Shown here: positions 1 to 12,400 of the stretch, piece by piece
Layout: each line of letters opens with the position of its first letter
Numbering within the stretch: position 1 is the stretch's first letter
Source of the DNA: Prototheca cutis
Lineage: Eukaryota > Chlorophyta > Trebouxiophyceae > Chlorellales > Chlorellaceae
Length of the DNA stretch: 42,949 nucleotides
Assembly: GCA_002897115.2 (NCBI GenBank)
Contig: BCIH01000023.1
Span: 2,071 to 45,019 of the forward strand
Direction: 5' to 3'
Made by a program: the position numbers and the translations under genes
The notes under the pieces: model-generated
Told to the model about the DNA's origin: nothing
Database searches by the model: none
The model's input: only the letters and a program-made list of their open reading frames with translations

Positions 1-1668
1 AGAGCCGTCCACCAAACGACGGCCCGAGGCAGACTCACCATGGAGAAACGGCGACATGGATGCCAACGCCAAGCCGCCTGTCGGCCTGGCAACATGGGAT
101 CAAGCCGCACCAGCTCCAGCATCAGCCACACATCGCCCCAGGAAGCACAGCGAAACACGCATGANGGCGCATGGAACTCCCGGGTGAAGAACCTGTGTGC
201 AGTGGGGCATGAGTGCTCGATTTGCTTGCNAGGACTGGTCACACATCGATGGAGGATGGCGGCGTGAAATANGACGGCAGGTACTGTGGTGGCAAACAAA
301 TGCCACTGCGCCGCCGACAATAGCCAGACGCCCGGCCCACGGCTCCGGAATCACCGAACCTGGGCGACAGAAGGCAAGATCTCAGTCAAAACATCGAGAA
401 CCGTCGTGAAAATGACAAAGAACTGCTTTTTCACCTGGTGCATCCTTCACGGCAACTCCGCCACCATCATGTCGCTGGCCCATCACAGGTGCCCGGCAAT
501 GAGCGATCGACCGCTGGCATCGCGGCGGCATTCCCAGGAACCAGTCGTCCGCCACCTTCCTCAAGAAGCTCTCAGGCCAGTCTGTGATCCTGCAAGCAAA
601 CGAGTGGAGCGTGGGGCGGGGCCCTGATGCATGCTGGCGAACAGAGGGTGACCTGATGCCCGGCCAGGCATTGAGAGGAGCAGAGCCTTCCCTAGCAACC
701 AGCAGGCAGATGCGCGCTATTGAAGCTGCCCCCATGCACACGCCCATCTGTCACAACAGCGTCCATTCGGCATGAACCTCCCAAACCCCCGTGACTCGCC
801 TGGCGTGCCCCGTCCCGTGGATGGGCTGCAACAGGGGTACACCAAGGCCACGGCCAGCCCACAATCCGTGGCGTAGACCTGGCGACCGGGAAGCCTACCC
901 AATCGAACGTAACCAGCACAAATGTGGCTCTTCCAATCACTGCGAGAGCATCGTTANATNTATTTATGTAGTCCTGAGGTTCACGCGCATTGCAAAAGCT
1001 TGTTCGCGCCGTTCAGCATTTCCGACGACCATGGTGATCTGATCAGTGTGTCTTAATTGCCCATGAATGAATGAATGCGCTCCGTTTTGGCCGCAAGCTG
1101 CGTTCATGCACCGTGCCTTTGATTCAACAAAAATGTGCTTGTGCCATCAGAGCAGGGGGTGCTGCACAGGCAGGCCTGGAACGTTGAAAGCCACATATTC
1201 TGCTGCTGCTGCTGTCTCCTTCCAACCTCTGACGACGACGAGCTGCTCCGAAAAAGCACTACCCAACCAAATCCTTTCACGCCTCTTCTTGCCATTGATG
1301 AACACATTTACAATGATAAACAGGGCAAGTTGAGTCCATGACAGCAGCAGCGTACAGTGGCTTCAAAAAGCCGCAAGGCTGGATCACGAAAGTGGCCACG
1401 ACTCAGAATCCTGGTCGCAGTTGCATGCCATAAGCAAGCACTGCTTGCGCAAGATCAACAAAAAGCATAAGGTCACTGAAAATGCACAATACTTGCGGGT
1501 GTGGTCGAGATTCCTACAGCTGCATGTTGGGGCTGAAGCGTTTGGGGTGACACAGGCCGGAATGCGAATGCAAACACAACAGCCCCACCGCGCCCGGTCC
1601 TGCCAGCACATCTCAGCTGGCCAAAGTGGAGGATTTGGGGGAGTGCCTCGGCAGCAAGATGCCCAGCA
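1..1668. other. Gene-poor stretch with ambiguous bases
   Basis: No frame in this stretch shows a recognisable protein, long GC-third-position coding pattern or convincing splice sites. Single N bases lie at about 165, 230, 272, 957 and 960. A short CTG/CTGCTG run lies near 1199-1216. It may hold the 3' flank of the minus-strand gene that ends at 1669, but nothing here is supported as a gene. Confidence 0.5.
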
Positions 1669-2589
1669 TCAGGGCGCAGGGACGCGGGGCAGGATGTACC
1701 ACGTTGAGAACTCCTCTTGGCTACCCTCGACATAGGCTCGTATTTGCAGGGTTCCGCCGTCAAGTAGCTTCTGCATGGCATCCTTGTCCAATGGGTAATT
1801 CATGCTGTAGTGGTCGCTATATGTTGTACGGGCAATGCTGCCTCTGTAAAAAATGTGGTGGTCGGCGTTGGCAAGCCGCAGGTCAAGCTTTTTGGACAGG
1901 AAGCCCAGCATGGTGACGGTCAGGTGCACGTGGGAAGATGTATCCATGCTGCCGATGGCGTCGGTGTCAATGGCGTAGTAAGTTCCCTTGAGGACTTNGG
2001 GNGGNGGGGGAGGGGGGGGCGGTGGCATCGGGCTTGGGGAAGTGGACACTTCGCTGCAGTCCAGGGCCGTGAAGTAATATACGTTGTCGTCCTTGTCAGC
2101 ACCCTGGAAACTGATGTACCGGGTGGTCCTGATCACCTTGCGTGTCACATCCATGGAGAACTGGATAGGGCCCTCCACGGCGTAGGGAATCTTCTTTTTC
2201 ACATAGACTATGCCACCCCCAGCTTGGAAAATGGCCAGGATGTCGTCCATTTTGTGCAGCTCGTACTCATTGTTGATGTAGTACCAGCATGCGTCGTCAC
2301 TGTCGCAATACCATTTGCACATTGTGGTTGAACGAATGTAGATCGAGTTGGACAGCTTGAACTGGAGGTCCCGAACGTGGCGGGCCTGCAGCGGAGAGGT
2401 AGGATCGCGCTGTCGGTCGGTCGTCCATGCATGTCCATAAAACGCTTCTGAACCGCCTGTTTCATTCGCCGAGAAGCCGCAACCTGGAGCTCAGGCTCCA
2501 CAAGGCCCACACACCTGGGCAGGAAATGCTAGGCTGACCGCAGCGAACGCCACCACAACAGCGAGAACGGCGGGCTTTGTCCCAGCCAT
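1669..2589 (-). CDS. Secreted protein of unknown function with proline hinge
   Basis: Two exons, 2589-2515 and 2385-1669, give 263 residues; the intron is GTGTGT...CTGCAG and keeps phase 0. The first exon encodes a clear signal peptide (hydrophobic run LAVVVAFAAVSLAF then PAQ), so the protein should enter the secretory pathway. It has two folded-looking parts of roughly 100 and 90 residues. The first has a CKWYCDSDDACWY cysteine/aromatic cluster. The second is rich in His, Tyr and Asp. A short SPSPMPPPPPP hinge joins them, where three N bases (1998, 2002, 2005) leave a few codons undefined. A Pro-rich hinge between two secreted domains recalls volvocine pherophorins, but I see no pherophorin signature. 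The family is not recognised, so function is unknown; a cell-wall or extracellular role is only an inference. Confidence 0.65.
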
Positions 2590-4383
2590 TTGGAAATAGT
2601 AATATGTTGTGTCGGGTTTATATGTATGCGGTGTGCAGCCTTCACGTACTTCTTCTTGGGCACTTCAAGAATTCGGCGAGCTGCAGAACCGCGTGGAGTT
2701 CCAGGGCTTTTCACCCGGGATCACCGATTCGCAGGCGTGCTAAGCCGGACTTTCATGAACCTAGCCGGAAGCAAAGTCCAGGGGCTATATCTGTGCAGTA
2801 CAGCTAATATGATCGACGCGAGTGGACGTGTGTGGTTCTTCTTGCCTCCAACCCTCCACCGCTGGCGGACACACGCCTCGCGGCTCTTCCGGAATTGCCG
2901 GGGAGCGTGGAGGAGCTGGTGCTCCTCGCTTGAGAAAACATGCACGCATCGGCACATAGTATTCCTGATATAGTAGAGGGTATTTGTCCAAATATATAGG
3001 AGTGTTGTTGACTACGAATTGAATGCACAAGGTGGGCGTCGGCCACGGAATACTCCTCGATGACCTGGATCTGCCGCTTGTGGGTAGCGGATCGGACGCC
3101 CGTTGTGATCGCATGCGGTGGCCCGCCCTCTTTCCTTCGAGGGACGATATCCTACCAGGCTTTTTTTTTATTGTTAGTGACACGCCAATTGTAAATGAAT
3201 TCAGGCTGCGACTGTTGTCTCCTTGGCAACCAGAATATTGTGGCTGAGGGCCCCGGCTGTGCCACTGCGTTCATCGCTTGATCGATGATTGGGTACCGGC
3301 GCCCTTGCCGATGGCCAACTCCTCGCCATGGAAGTTAAAAAGCAAGCCTATGCTGCGTGGTGGCTCAAACAAGCAGGTGTGCACGGCGCATTCCACCAAC
3401 AAAATGCAGCAAGAATATCAGGTTTCCCAGCGTCAACAGGAGGGGGGGGGCTCTACCTCACTCCACGGCATGACAGAACCGTGTCCCAGGTCTGCTGCGT
3501 ACAGGGCGACTTGCCCATGACAGATGCCGCCCAGTGGGGCAGGGCGTGAGGGTCATAGCCGGACGTGGCGATGCTGAGCAAGTCATTATCCAGGAGCACG
3601 TCCACGAAATCGCGTTCGGGGATGTGTGTCACGGCAGTCCACCACCCGACCGCTAGATCACCTGCTCGTCCGGCCCACGTACTACGTGTGTGGCACGTCA
3701 GTGCACTGCCTGGTGCCTCTGTCTCCCCTGCTCTGCTTCGGGAAGGAGATGGGCACCGGCCTCGAGGTGTCCATCACCTGGGCATGACAAGCAGGTTGAT
3801 AAGGAAAGGGGCATCGAGAAGGTCCACCCCAGTGGGGTGCTTAAGAACGGGAGAGAATGCAATCCAGGCAACGCCTCGATGGGTGAGCATCGCTGGTTTT
3901 GTCTGGTGAGAGATGCTGCAGCGCCGTCCACAGCTAATCCTGCAGCCCAAGTCTGCTAGATGTGCAGAGAGTCCTGTAAGGCACCCAGCTTTTCAACCCG
4001 AGTGAGGAAATGACGGCTCGTGAAGAAAGCAGGGGTGGCAAGCGGCGCCCCCTCACAGTCCACAAACCTCCGCCGTGGGACTGGCAACGCGTCCGCACAG
4101 TTCGGGACGCGTTCTGCCATTGCACTGCGACATGTGCTTGCGATAACAATTATATTGCAATGTGCGATAGGGGTGGGAAGTTCACCGTGGAGCGGGCCCA
4201 AGCGCCCAGTGTGTGTTACGCAACGCATGACGATGTGTCAGCGTGGGTGCTCCGTGATCCAGGGGGGTGGGTGTTTTCACCTGGGTGGCACGCCTTATTC
4301 CACACTCGACTTGTCTGCCCAGGGTAGCATGCGACTTTGTCTTTGAGTGTTAACCACGATACCGCGTGCCTGGATTGACTGGG
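2590..4383. other. Long intergenic stretch, no gene supported
   Basis: Several short open frames exist on both strands (for example around 2785-3183 minus and 3289-3549 plus). None resembles a known family, carries good splice signals or joins into a longer protein. The segment presumably contains the promoter of the minus-strand secreted protein (start 2589) and of the FTSH4-type gene that begins near 4384. A T-run lies near 3160 and a G-run near 3443. Confidence 0.45.
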
Positions 4384-7003
4384 ATGCCACGGGAGGTGAG
4401 CCGGGTTTCGACGTGGCGTCCTGGGTGATGGGCAAGGAACGCTTGGCCTGGGGATCCAGAGGACCAATCGCCTCCTCACATTCTACAGGGTTTATTAAAG
4501 CTGTTGCAACGATTTAATGGAGGACCTGGCCGGTCTGCGCTGCTGGCCTGCCGCGGGCGCGGGTACTCCTCCCTGCCGGAGTATGGCATCACCGACTTGG
4601 CCAGCCAGGTGAGCGTAGGGGCTGGGTGCTGGCTCTCGAACGCGCTGGCAGACCGTCTAGCATGCTTGGCAATCTGGCAGATGGCCTTGATACCTTGCTG
4701 GGGCTGCAAAGGCTCTGGGGATGGGGTCTGCTCTGTGGCTCATGACGGCGTCGGTCCCCGTTCCTTTCCTGCCCATGGCCACATGCGGTGGGCCCGCAGC
4801 TCGTTTTCCTAGTGTGGTGATATGATACCGCCATCCTCTGCCATTCCACTTGGCCCACGCAGGTGCGTGTCCTGCGCGACCTGAACGCCCGTGGCCAGCA
4901 CGAGGTGGTTGCCCGCCTGTTTGAGAGCGGCCGGCTGCCCGACGCGGAAGCGAGCATGGCTGAGTACGTCAGCGCGCTGGCCCGCATGGGCCGACTGGAC
5001 AACACGGCGCTGCTGGGCACGCTGCGCCGGGGCTACGCGGCGACGTTGGCCGGCGAGGGTGCCGGGGGGGCGGGCCTGGCCGGCGCGCCTGGGCCGGCGG
5101 CCGCCGGCACATTTGGCAGCCCGTCGCCGCTGAGCACAACTGCCGCGACGTTTGGGTCGTCCGCGTCCCCCGGTCCGGGGTTCTTGGGTGGCAGCGCGGG
5201 CTTCTCCGCCGCGGCGCGCGGTCTGGCGTCTGGCGGCGTGGGCGAGGGCGCTGCCGTGGCGGCGGCGCTGGGCACAGCGGCCAACCCTCTGGTGATGACA
5301 CAGGCTGAGCCCGGTTTTTGGGTGCAGGCCTGGCGCACGGCGCGGACGCTGGGCCTGGCGTTCCTGCTCATGGCCGGCGTGGGCGCAGCCATGGACGAGC
5401 GCGGGCTGTCGCGCGGCGTGCTGAACAATCCCGACCTGCGGCCCAGCACGGAGAACACGACGCGGTTTGCCGACGTCAAGGGCGTGGACGAGGCCAAGGG
5501 CGAGCTGGAGGAGGTGGTGGAATACTTGAAGGACCCCGCGCGCTTCACCACGCTGGGGGGCAAGTTGCCAAAGGGCGTGCTGCTGGTTGGCCCGCCGGGC
5601 ACAGGCAAGACGATGCTGGCACGGGCCATCGCGGGCGAGGCTGGCGTGCCCTTCTTCTACACCTCGGGCTCGGAGTTTGAGGAGATGTTCGTCGGCGTCG
5701 GTGCGCGCCGTGTGCGAGACCTGTTTGCCGCCGCGAAAAAGGCTGCGCCCTGCATCGTCTTCATCGACGAGATTGATGCCATCGGAGGCAAGCGAAACCC
5801 CAAGGACCAGCAGTACATGAAGATGACGCTCAACCAGCTCCTCGTCGAACTTGACGGGTTCAAGCCCTCGGAAGGTAGGCCTGTCGGATTGGGTTGGGCA
5901 AAGCCTGCCTTCCATGAATAGCCCATATTTATTGTAGAGACCTCCTCCCTCCCTTGTCACACGCACCCGTGCGCACACGCGCGCACACACACACACACAC
6001 GCACAATCAGAATCAGAATCAGAATCAACGACGACAACCTACTGCAGGTGTGATCGTGGTTGCGGCGACCAACTTCCCGCAGTCCTTGGACAAGGCCCTG
6101 GTTCGGCCGGGTCGGTTTGACCGTCACGTTACGGTGCCCAACCCCGACATCCGGGGGCGTCAACAGATCCTGGAGGTGCACGCGAAAAAGGTGCCGATGG
6201 CGCAGGGCGTGGACCTTGAGATTATCGCACGTGACACGCCCGGGTTTTCGGGCGCCGACCTTGCAAACCTGGTCAACGTGGCCGCGCTCAAGGCCGCCAA
6301 GGACAACAAGGCCGCGGTGGGCATGGCGGACCTGGAGTTTGCGCGGGACCGCATCCTCATGGGCGCGGAGCGCAAGTCTGCAGTGCTGAGCGACAAGGTG
6401 CGGCGGCTGACCGCGTACCACGAGGGCGGACACGCGCTGGTGGCGCTGTACACACCCGGGGCTGCAGCGGTGCACAAGGCGACGGTCGTCCCGCGCGGGT
6501 CGGCGCTGGGCATGGTCAGCCAGCTGCCCGACGCAGACGCCGAGGTCAGCGTCACGCGGCGTCAGCTCCTGGCGCGCCTGGACGTCGCCATGGGCGGGCG
6601 CTGCGCGGAGGAGCTCATCTTTGGCGACGACGACGTGACCACGGGGGCCAGCTCCGACCTGCAGGCCGCGACGGACCTCGCGCGCGCCATGGTCACCCAC
6701 TACGGCTTCTCCTCCGTCCTGGGGGCCGTGAACATCAACTTTGCCGACGCCAGCAGCGAGGCGCAAGCCGCGATCGAGCAGGAGGTCAAGCGCCTCGTCA
6801 CCGCCGCGCAGGAGCGCGCGCGGGGGGTGCTCAAGGCCCACGAGGCCGAGCTCCACGCTCTGGCGGAGGAACTGCTGCACAAGGAGACGCTGTCGGGTAC
6901 GCAGATCCGGGAACTGCTGGGACGCGTCAAGGGCAGCGCCCTCGAAGGGGTCAGCGCCTCCATCAAGGCCGGCAGCCCCGCCCCGGCCCCGGCGCGCCAG
7001 TAG
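4384..7003 (+). CDS. FTSH4: Mitochondrial i-AAA protease (YME1/FTSH4 type)
   Basis: ATP-dependent zinc protease of the inner mitochondrial membrane, degrading misfolded membrane proteins on the intermembrane side. Exons: 4384-4395 (tentative, only MPRE), 4489-4608, 4863-5874 and 6048-7003, giving about 699 residues, close to plant FTSH4. The N-terminus is a basic presequence ending near RGYSS. It is followed by the FTSH4/YME1 segment with VVARLFESG, then one membrane helix near [15 protein letters not shown]. The AAA module follows: Walker A GPPGTGKT near 5588, Walker B with FIDEID near 5757, and a [12 protein letters not shown] stretch typical of the i-AAA clade. The protease site HEGGH lies at 6419-6433 and the third zinc ligand region SSDLQAATD near 6650. 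Intron 3 carries a CA repeat and AATCAG units before its acceptor. The 5' end is the uncertain part. Confidence 0.93.
5965..6027 (+). repeat. CG/CA microsatellite plus AATCAG repeat in intron
   Basis: Inside the last intron of the FTSH4-type gene, a purine-pyrimidine alternating run (GCGCACACGCGCGCACAC then CA units) is followed by about 3.5 copies of AATCAG. This ends some 20 bases before the CTGCAG acceptor. Such runs recur near splice sites in this window. Confidence 0.85.
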
Positions 7004-7541
7004 AGGTTCTGGGAGGAAGGCGTCTGTCGGCATGGTTGGACCGATAGGCTGCTTTGCGTGCAGCAAGTTTGGCTGGACCTGGTTTTGGTGGGCTCCGTCA
7101 ACACAGCGTCCCATGCAACCCCTCCATGTCCGTTTCCCGCTCTCTCTTTCCCCCTCCGCCTGATGGAATGAGGAAACCGTCTACCAATCCATCCAGCATA
7201 TACATTCTCTGCCACAGATAAGGACGACCACCCATGGATTATTTCCCGTGGCGTGTGGGGTTTTTCATCGGCCGTTCTTGCTTTGCTCCTGGAGCCAGGC
7301 TGCATGTCCATTGGTCACGGGGGCGGTGATATCGAAATGTGGCCCTCTCGCTTGATGCCGCTGCTACTCTCGCTGCTGAGCAAGTGGCACGTTGGAATTA
7401 TAGGATTATTTTTAACTGTCGACATGCTGTGTAGAGCCCGATTCCCGAGAGCATCACGGGCGGGTGAGGCGCGGATCGGGAGCAGGGGCGTCGGGCTTGA
7501 CCCGCTGCAGGACGGCGACTGAGCGCGCAGCAAGGGCGGCC
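7004..7541. other. Intergenic region between two plus-strand genes
   Basis: No coding frame is supported. It must hold the 3' end signals of the FTSH4-type gene and the promoter and leader of the STK16-type kinase. Nothing sharper can be read from the sequence. Confidence 0.5.
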
Positions 7542-9143
7542 ATGCAGGGCATGATGCGCGGCCTGGGGGGCGCCTGGAACTCCCTCACCACAAAAGTGCC
7601 GGCGCTGAAGGAGCTGGAGGACAAGGTGGTGTCCATGGTGCCGGCCTGGCAGGAGGTGCGCCGCTTCCAACTGGGAGGCAAGACATACCTGTCGATCCGG
7701 ACTCTGGGGGAGGGCGGCTACTCCACCGCCTTCCTGGTCAGAGAGGAGACGGAGACTGAAGCAGCCCAGGGGCAAGCACAACCAGAGTATGCCCTGAAAC
7801 AGGCAGGCTTGCGGTGGATGCAGTTTTCGGTGTCATAGCTTGTGCTCTTTGGACCTTGCGTGACCACGATCAGTCCTGCAGACAGGGTCACACTGCTTTC
7901 AGGCCAATGCAGCACGACCGTCAAACCGTAACAGAATCAGAGGTCATGGTTTGTGCAAATCCATGCTCGCGCCTCAACCCTTGCCGGCCGCAGATCTTCT
8001 TGGGAGGCGAGGCGGAGACGGAGCGTGCACAGCGCGAGATTGATGTGCTGCGGTCCATCCACCACTCAAACGTGATCGAGCTGCTGGCAGCCGAAATAAC
8101 CACCACCGAAACGCCGCAGGGTCCGCGCTGCACCGCCCTGCTTCTGTTCCCTGCCTACCTGGTGAGTCAGTTGGAAGTGTGGGTGGGTCTGCCAGGCTGG
8201 CTGAACACAGCGGTTCTGGCAGCTGGACAGGCGATTGCACTGTGCACCCAACAACTCAACCCCCCAACTAGCACAAAAACAATATACCCACAAACAACCC
8301 CTGCAGCATGGATCTGTCTGGGACCTGGTGGAGACTGCCAACCGGCGACGGAGCCCGCTGCCCCCCCGGCTCATCCTGTCGGTTTTTATACAGCTGTGCA
8401 GCGCGCTGGAGGCGCTGCACGCCGCGGGGCTCGCGCACCGCGACGTCAAGCCCCACAACTTGCTGCTCCAGCGTCGTGGTGCTACGGCGCGGGCCGTGCT
8501 CATGGACTTTGGCAGCGTGGCAAAGAGCCGCCTCGATGTCGCGACCCGCGAGCAAGCACGGCACATGGAGGAAGAGGCAGAGGTGAGGAGGTTTTCCAGG
8601 ACATGTTTTGGCCGAATAATTTTTAGATTGTTTTTTTGCAGAGGTTTGTTCGACAACAAGAACCCTCGAAATGTGTGCAATCTTTGCCTTGACCACCTGA
8701 TGCATGCACACATGCAGGCCCACACCACAGCGCCGTACCGTGCCCCCGAGCTGTGGGAGGTGCAGCCCGGATCAGTCATCACCGAGGCGGCGGACATGTG
8801 GGCCGCGGGATGCGTGCTGTTCTGCATGGCCCATGGCGAATCGCCGTTTGAGCGCGCCACGACGTCCACAGGCGGCAGCCTGCGTTTGGCGGTGCTCAAT
8901 GGCGGCTACACCCTGCCCGCAGAGCCGGCCGGCGCGGTGACATTAGCGCCCCTCATCCGGGCCTGCCTGCGGCCTGATCCGGCCGCACGGCCCTCTGCCC
9001 AGCAAGCAAAGCTCCAGGCCCAAGCGCTTCTAGAGGGCGCACTGACGAGTGGCGATGGCGGCGGCATGGGAAATGCTGCCACTGGCGGCGCCCATCTCAC
9101 CGCCGCAGCGCCCGTGGCTGCAGGTGTCCACGAAGACGCCTGA
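7542..9143 (+). CDS. STK16: STK16/MPSK1-type serine/threonine kinase (NAK family)
   Basis: Protein kinase of the NAK family, which in animals is a lipid-anchored Golgi/trans-Golgi kinase. Exons 7542-7802, 7994-8161, 8307-8582 and 8718-9143 give 376 residues. Visible kinase elements are the glycine loop LGEGGYSTA, the ALK lysine (K86), HRDVKPHN (H187-R188-D189) and DFGS at 210-213. The DFG is followed by the S seen in STK16, then comes an activation segment APYRAPELW. The first intron starts with GC (CAG|GCAGGC): removing it gives YALKQ-IFLGG with exactly the residue spacing of human STK16. A GT 27 bases downstream is also in phase and would add nine residues, so the junction needs cDNA. The third intron (8583-8717) is 135 bases with no in-frame stop. 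Residues after about 325 are a low-complexity Ala/Gly tail. Confidence 0.9.
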
Positions 9144-9417
9144 AATGGTCAAGACCTTTCCAGGGATGAGTAACTCCACGGCCACCACCCATTTGGGATG
9201 CTCCCGGGTGCGGCATGTGGAGCCCGCTGAACAAACATTCGAACAGTCAGCGGGCCTGACTGATCATTTACTGTGATTTGCATTAAAACCCCACCGCCTA
9301 TTCAACTCTCCCTCCCGCTGCGGGTTTACAGCCAGCCAGCAGGATTTCAATGGTTCAAGAGGATGTGCAGTGAGAGGCCTTTTAAACACTTGCCCTCCAC
9401 CTCCAGCCACCTCAACC

Positions 9418-12400
9418 TCACGCCCGCGCGTCCAGGAAGCGACGCAGCAGCTCAGCATCCGATGCATCGACACCCGGTGCCTGTAGGAGCGTGTGGGACG
9501 CGGCATCCATGCGCCGGCCGAGCTCGGTCGGCAGCCGCGGCCACAGGTCCTGGGGCAAGGCCTGGAGCACCAGCGCCAGCCGCCTTGCCATGGTTGGGCC
9601 CCGGCCGCCGGCCCTCGCGGCGGCGGGCCACGCCAGCACCGTGAGCACACCCTCCATCAGCACCACGTCTCCGCCGGGGAGCACGGCGTGCATGGCTACG
9701 GAGGCGCGCAGCGCACGCAGCGCACGGCCAAAAGCCAGCGTGTCCGCCAGTTTCGCACGGGGGGCGACCGCGGCGTCGCCCGGCGTCGGCAACACGTGCA
9801 GCGCGGCGGCCTGCGTCCGTGTCTCGTGCGTGATCGCATTGATGATGTCGGCGTGCAGCGCGCGCAGCGTGGCATCCCCGGGAACGTGGGCCCCCAGGTC
9901 GGCCAAGGCGGCGGCCACCCGAGCCGCGGCCCGCGGGCTGCGGAGCAGTGCGCTGGCTTGAGCTCGCACCACGCGTTCCGCCACGGGCACCGCCAGGCCG
10001 GCCACCAGCCGGGGCACGGCCTCGTCGTCGTCGGGGTCGCGGCCGGGCTGCTCCTCCGTCGGCACGCCAAAGGTGAATAACTCCTCGTACCACGGCAGCT
10101 CCGTGAACGATGCCACGAGAGGTGGTCGTTTGATGGTTGCTGTCTGGACATCGGCATCCGTGGACGGCCCAGAAGGTCCATCTCTTTTACCCTCCATCCC
10201 CGCCCCACCGCTGCCACCATCCCAACCAACCACATCCCAGCGCAGCAGCTCGACGCGGACCCAGGGCGCAAACAGCGCCGGAGCCGCGAGACCCAGGTAT
10301 GCGTCGCGGTAGGCCGTCGGCGCCTCGCGCCGAGCACGGTCCAGTTCGCGTCGCACGGCCGGCAGGCTCGCGTACGGCTCGTCCGCGTCCAAAAACAACG
10401 TTGCCATTGCCTGCTTTCAGGGGAGGTGCATGTGGGATGGAAAATAACACAGGCATCCGATGGCCCTACAGCGCAGGCATGTCCCGGAGGGTACATCTTG
10501 TCAGAACCCATCAGGCGCTGCCAACCCCAAACTGCACTGCAAACACCGTGAGGCAATCGAAAGCCACACCAACCGATAGATTACCTCGAGCAATTTTGAG
10601 CGCAGGCTTCGGTACTCGGCAACGTCGTCCTCGGATTCACTAGTGGTGACGTCGCCCAGCAGGGGTTCAGGGCCGTCGGCCGGCGCCGCGGCCAGTCGTC
10701 GTTCCAGAGATTCCAGCCGCTCGTCGTATTTGCGTAGTTTGCCCCGCCGTGCGGCCCGCTGCCACGCCCTGACGTCGCGCCCAAACTCGTCCAGTTCTCT
10801 TGGAGACGCACCGTTGTTCTTGCTCTTGCTAGGTGCCGACTCACGCTCCGCACCACCAACGTCACCCGCCTCCCTAGCAGCAACACAAGACGCCCGCATC
10901 ACATCCTCAAACACTGCGCCGTCGTCTAGGGCGCGGCGTGCTGCGGCCGCGGCGGCCGAGGCCTGCGCGGCCAGACGGGCATCTCGTTCCGCCCGCCGAG
11001 CGGCCCACGCCGCGGCGCGTGCCCGGGCCGCGTCGCCCAGCTGCTCCTCAGCTTCCTCGGCCACGGGTGCCTTTTCGGCCAGCATGGCTGACAGGTCGGC
11101 AAAGTACGCCCGCATGCGCTGCGTCGTGGCGTACCGGGCCCCGGCAGCCGTCAGGTCGGAACGGAACGTCGCCACGTTGGCCTCCGCGGTTTGCAGTGCA
11201 GCCAAGGCCCGCTCGCGCCGCGTCCGCAGCACCGCTGCCTCGGACTGCGCACGGGCCGCCGCCGCACGCAGTGCCGACAAGGCGGCCGTGCCGTCGGCCA
11301 CGAGCGCCTGGCTGGCCGAAGCCAAAGTCGATATGGATCTGCCTGCGTCACCACCGACAGCGGCCCCCCCTCCTCCCACGCTGTTGGCCCCGAGAAACAC
11401 CCTGAGACCACTGGGTCCCGCGGAGCCAAGGATGGCGGCAGCTTGGGCGCCGCCGCCCAGGCCCTTGGCGATCATCTCGTCCGCCCAGGCATCGTCCTCC
11501 TCATCGTCGCCGGGCCCCGGCCAGCCGGCAGAATCCCCACGCGCAAGAGCACCACCATGCCTGCCACCCTGCCGCGGTAACCCCACACCAAAGGTCATCC
11601 GTCTCGTCCGCTCCAGGTCCTCCTCTGCATCGCTGTCCGACCCCGGGGCGAGTCGGGAAGCGGCGCTGGGTTCTCCGCGCGCTTCGAGCCTGAACAGTTG
11701 GTGGGGTGGCTGGGTGTGGAATGAAGGATCGCCATGAATTGGTTTGGAAGGGGCATTGAATGTCGATCGTCTGCGTTCCAGGGAGTCAGCACACACCATA
11801 AATAAACATCCCCGAGGTCGACTACCGCCACGGAAACATCCACGTCAGCATTGCTCGCACCTGCTTCCGGCGTGCAAAGATATGTAGTCGGGGGCAGCAT
11901 GCGCCGCACGAAGCTGTTCCCTCCTTTCTTTGGCACGGCGGATGGCCTCTGCGCCGGGGATGGCCCTGCTGGCATCGTTTTTGTCTTCTTCGGGGTCGTC
12001 ACCGTCCGAAGGCGCAGCACCATTGCCGGTGGGCGGCTCCAGGGGAGGCGGTGGCGGCGGCAGGTCTGCTGCCGCCAGCCCCACACCAGACGCCGGTGCC
12101 CGCTTGAAGCTGCCTGCCACGGTGAACGCGGGCTCGGACGAGCCCGGCGTTCGCAGTGTCGCCTTTTGAAGCTCCTGCAGTCTCTCTGCAGAGTACTCCC
12201 CTGTGTGCCGCGACAGTAGATGTCGTAGGTTTGTCTTGGGACGTACGCACATCGTCGTCCCTGCCAATGCCCTCGGGGGCGCTCCGGGCTGGCGTCCACC
12301 GCAGTCCCATTCCCCNCCCTCANCCCTTCATACACGTTAATTCCTTACCTGCCACAGAAATCTGTGTGTTGAGCGGCTTGGAGGACAAGGAAGAAGCCTG

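Noticed and set aside
2785..3549. Short frames on both strands in the left intergenic region
   Set aside because: No recognisable domain, no joining splice sites, and codon composition unlike the confirmed exons.
4809..5996. Minus-strand open frame of 395 codons
   Set aside because: It lies exactly opposite the FTSH4 AAA exon; GC-rich third positions remove stops from the antisense strand. The composition (Arg/Gln/His rich) is typical of a shadow frame.
5957..7114. Minus-strand open frame of 385 codons
   Set aside because: Antisense shadow of the FTSH4 protease exon; no family features.
7803..7993. GT donor at 7830 for STK16 intron 1
   Set aside because: It is in phase and would add AGLRWMQFS after ALKQ, but the family has no residues at that point; the GC donor at 7803 gives exact spacing. 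Kept as an alternative only.
10643..11737. Plus-strand open frame of 364 codons
   Set aside because: Antisense of ILP1 exon 3, Ser/Ala/Pro-rich shadow; the minus-strand reading matches the family and splices in phase.
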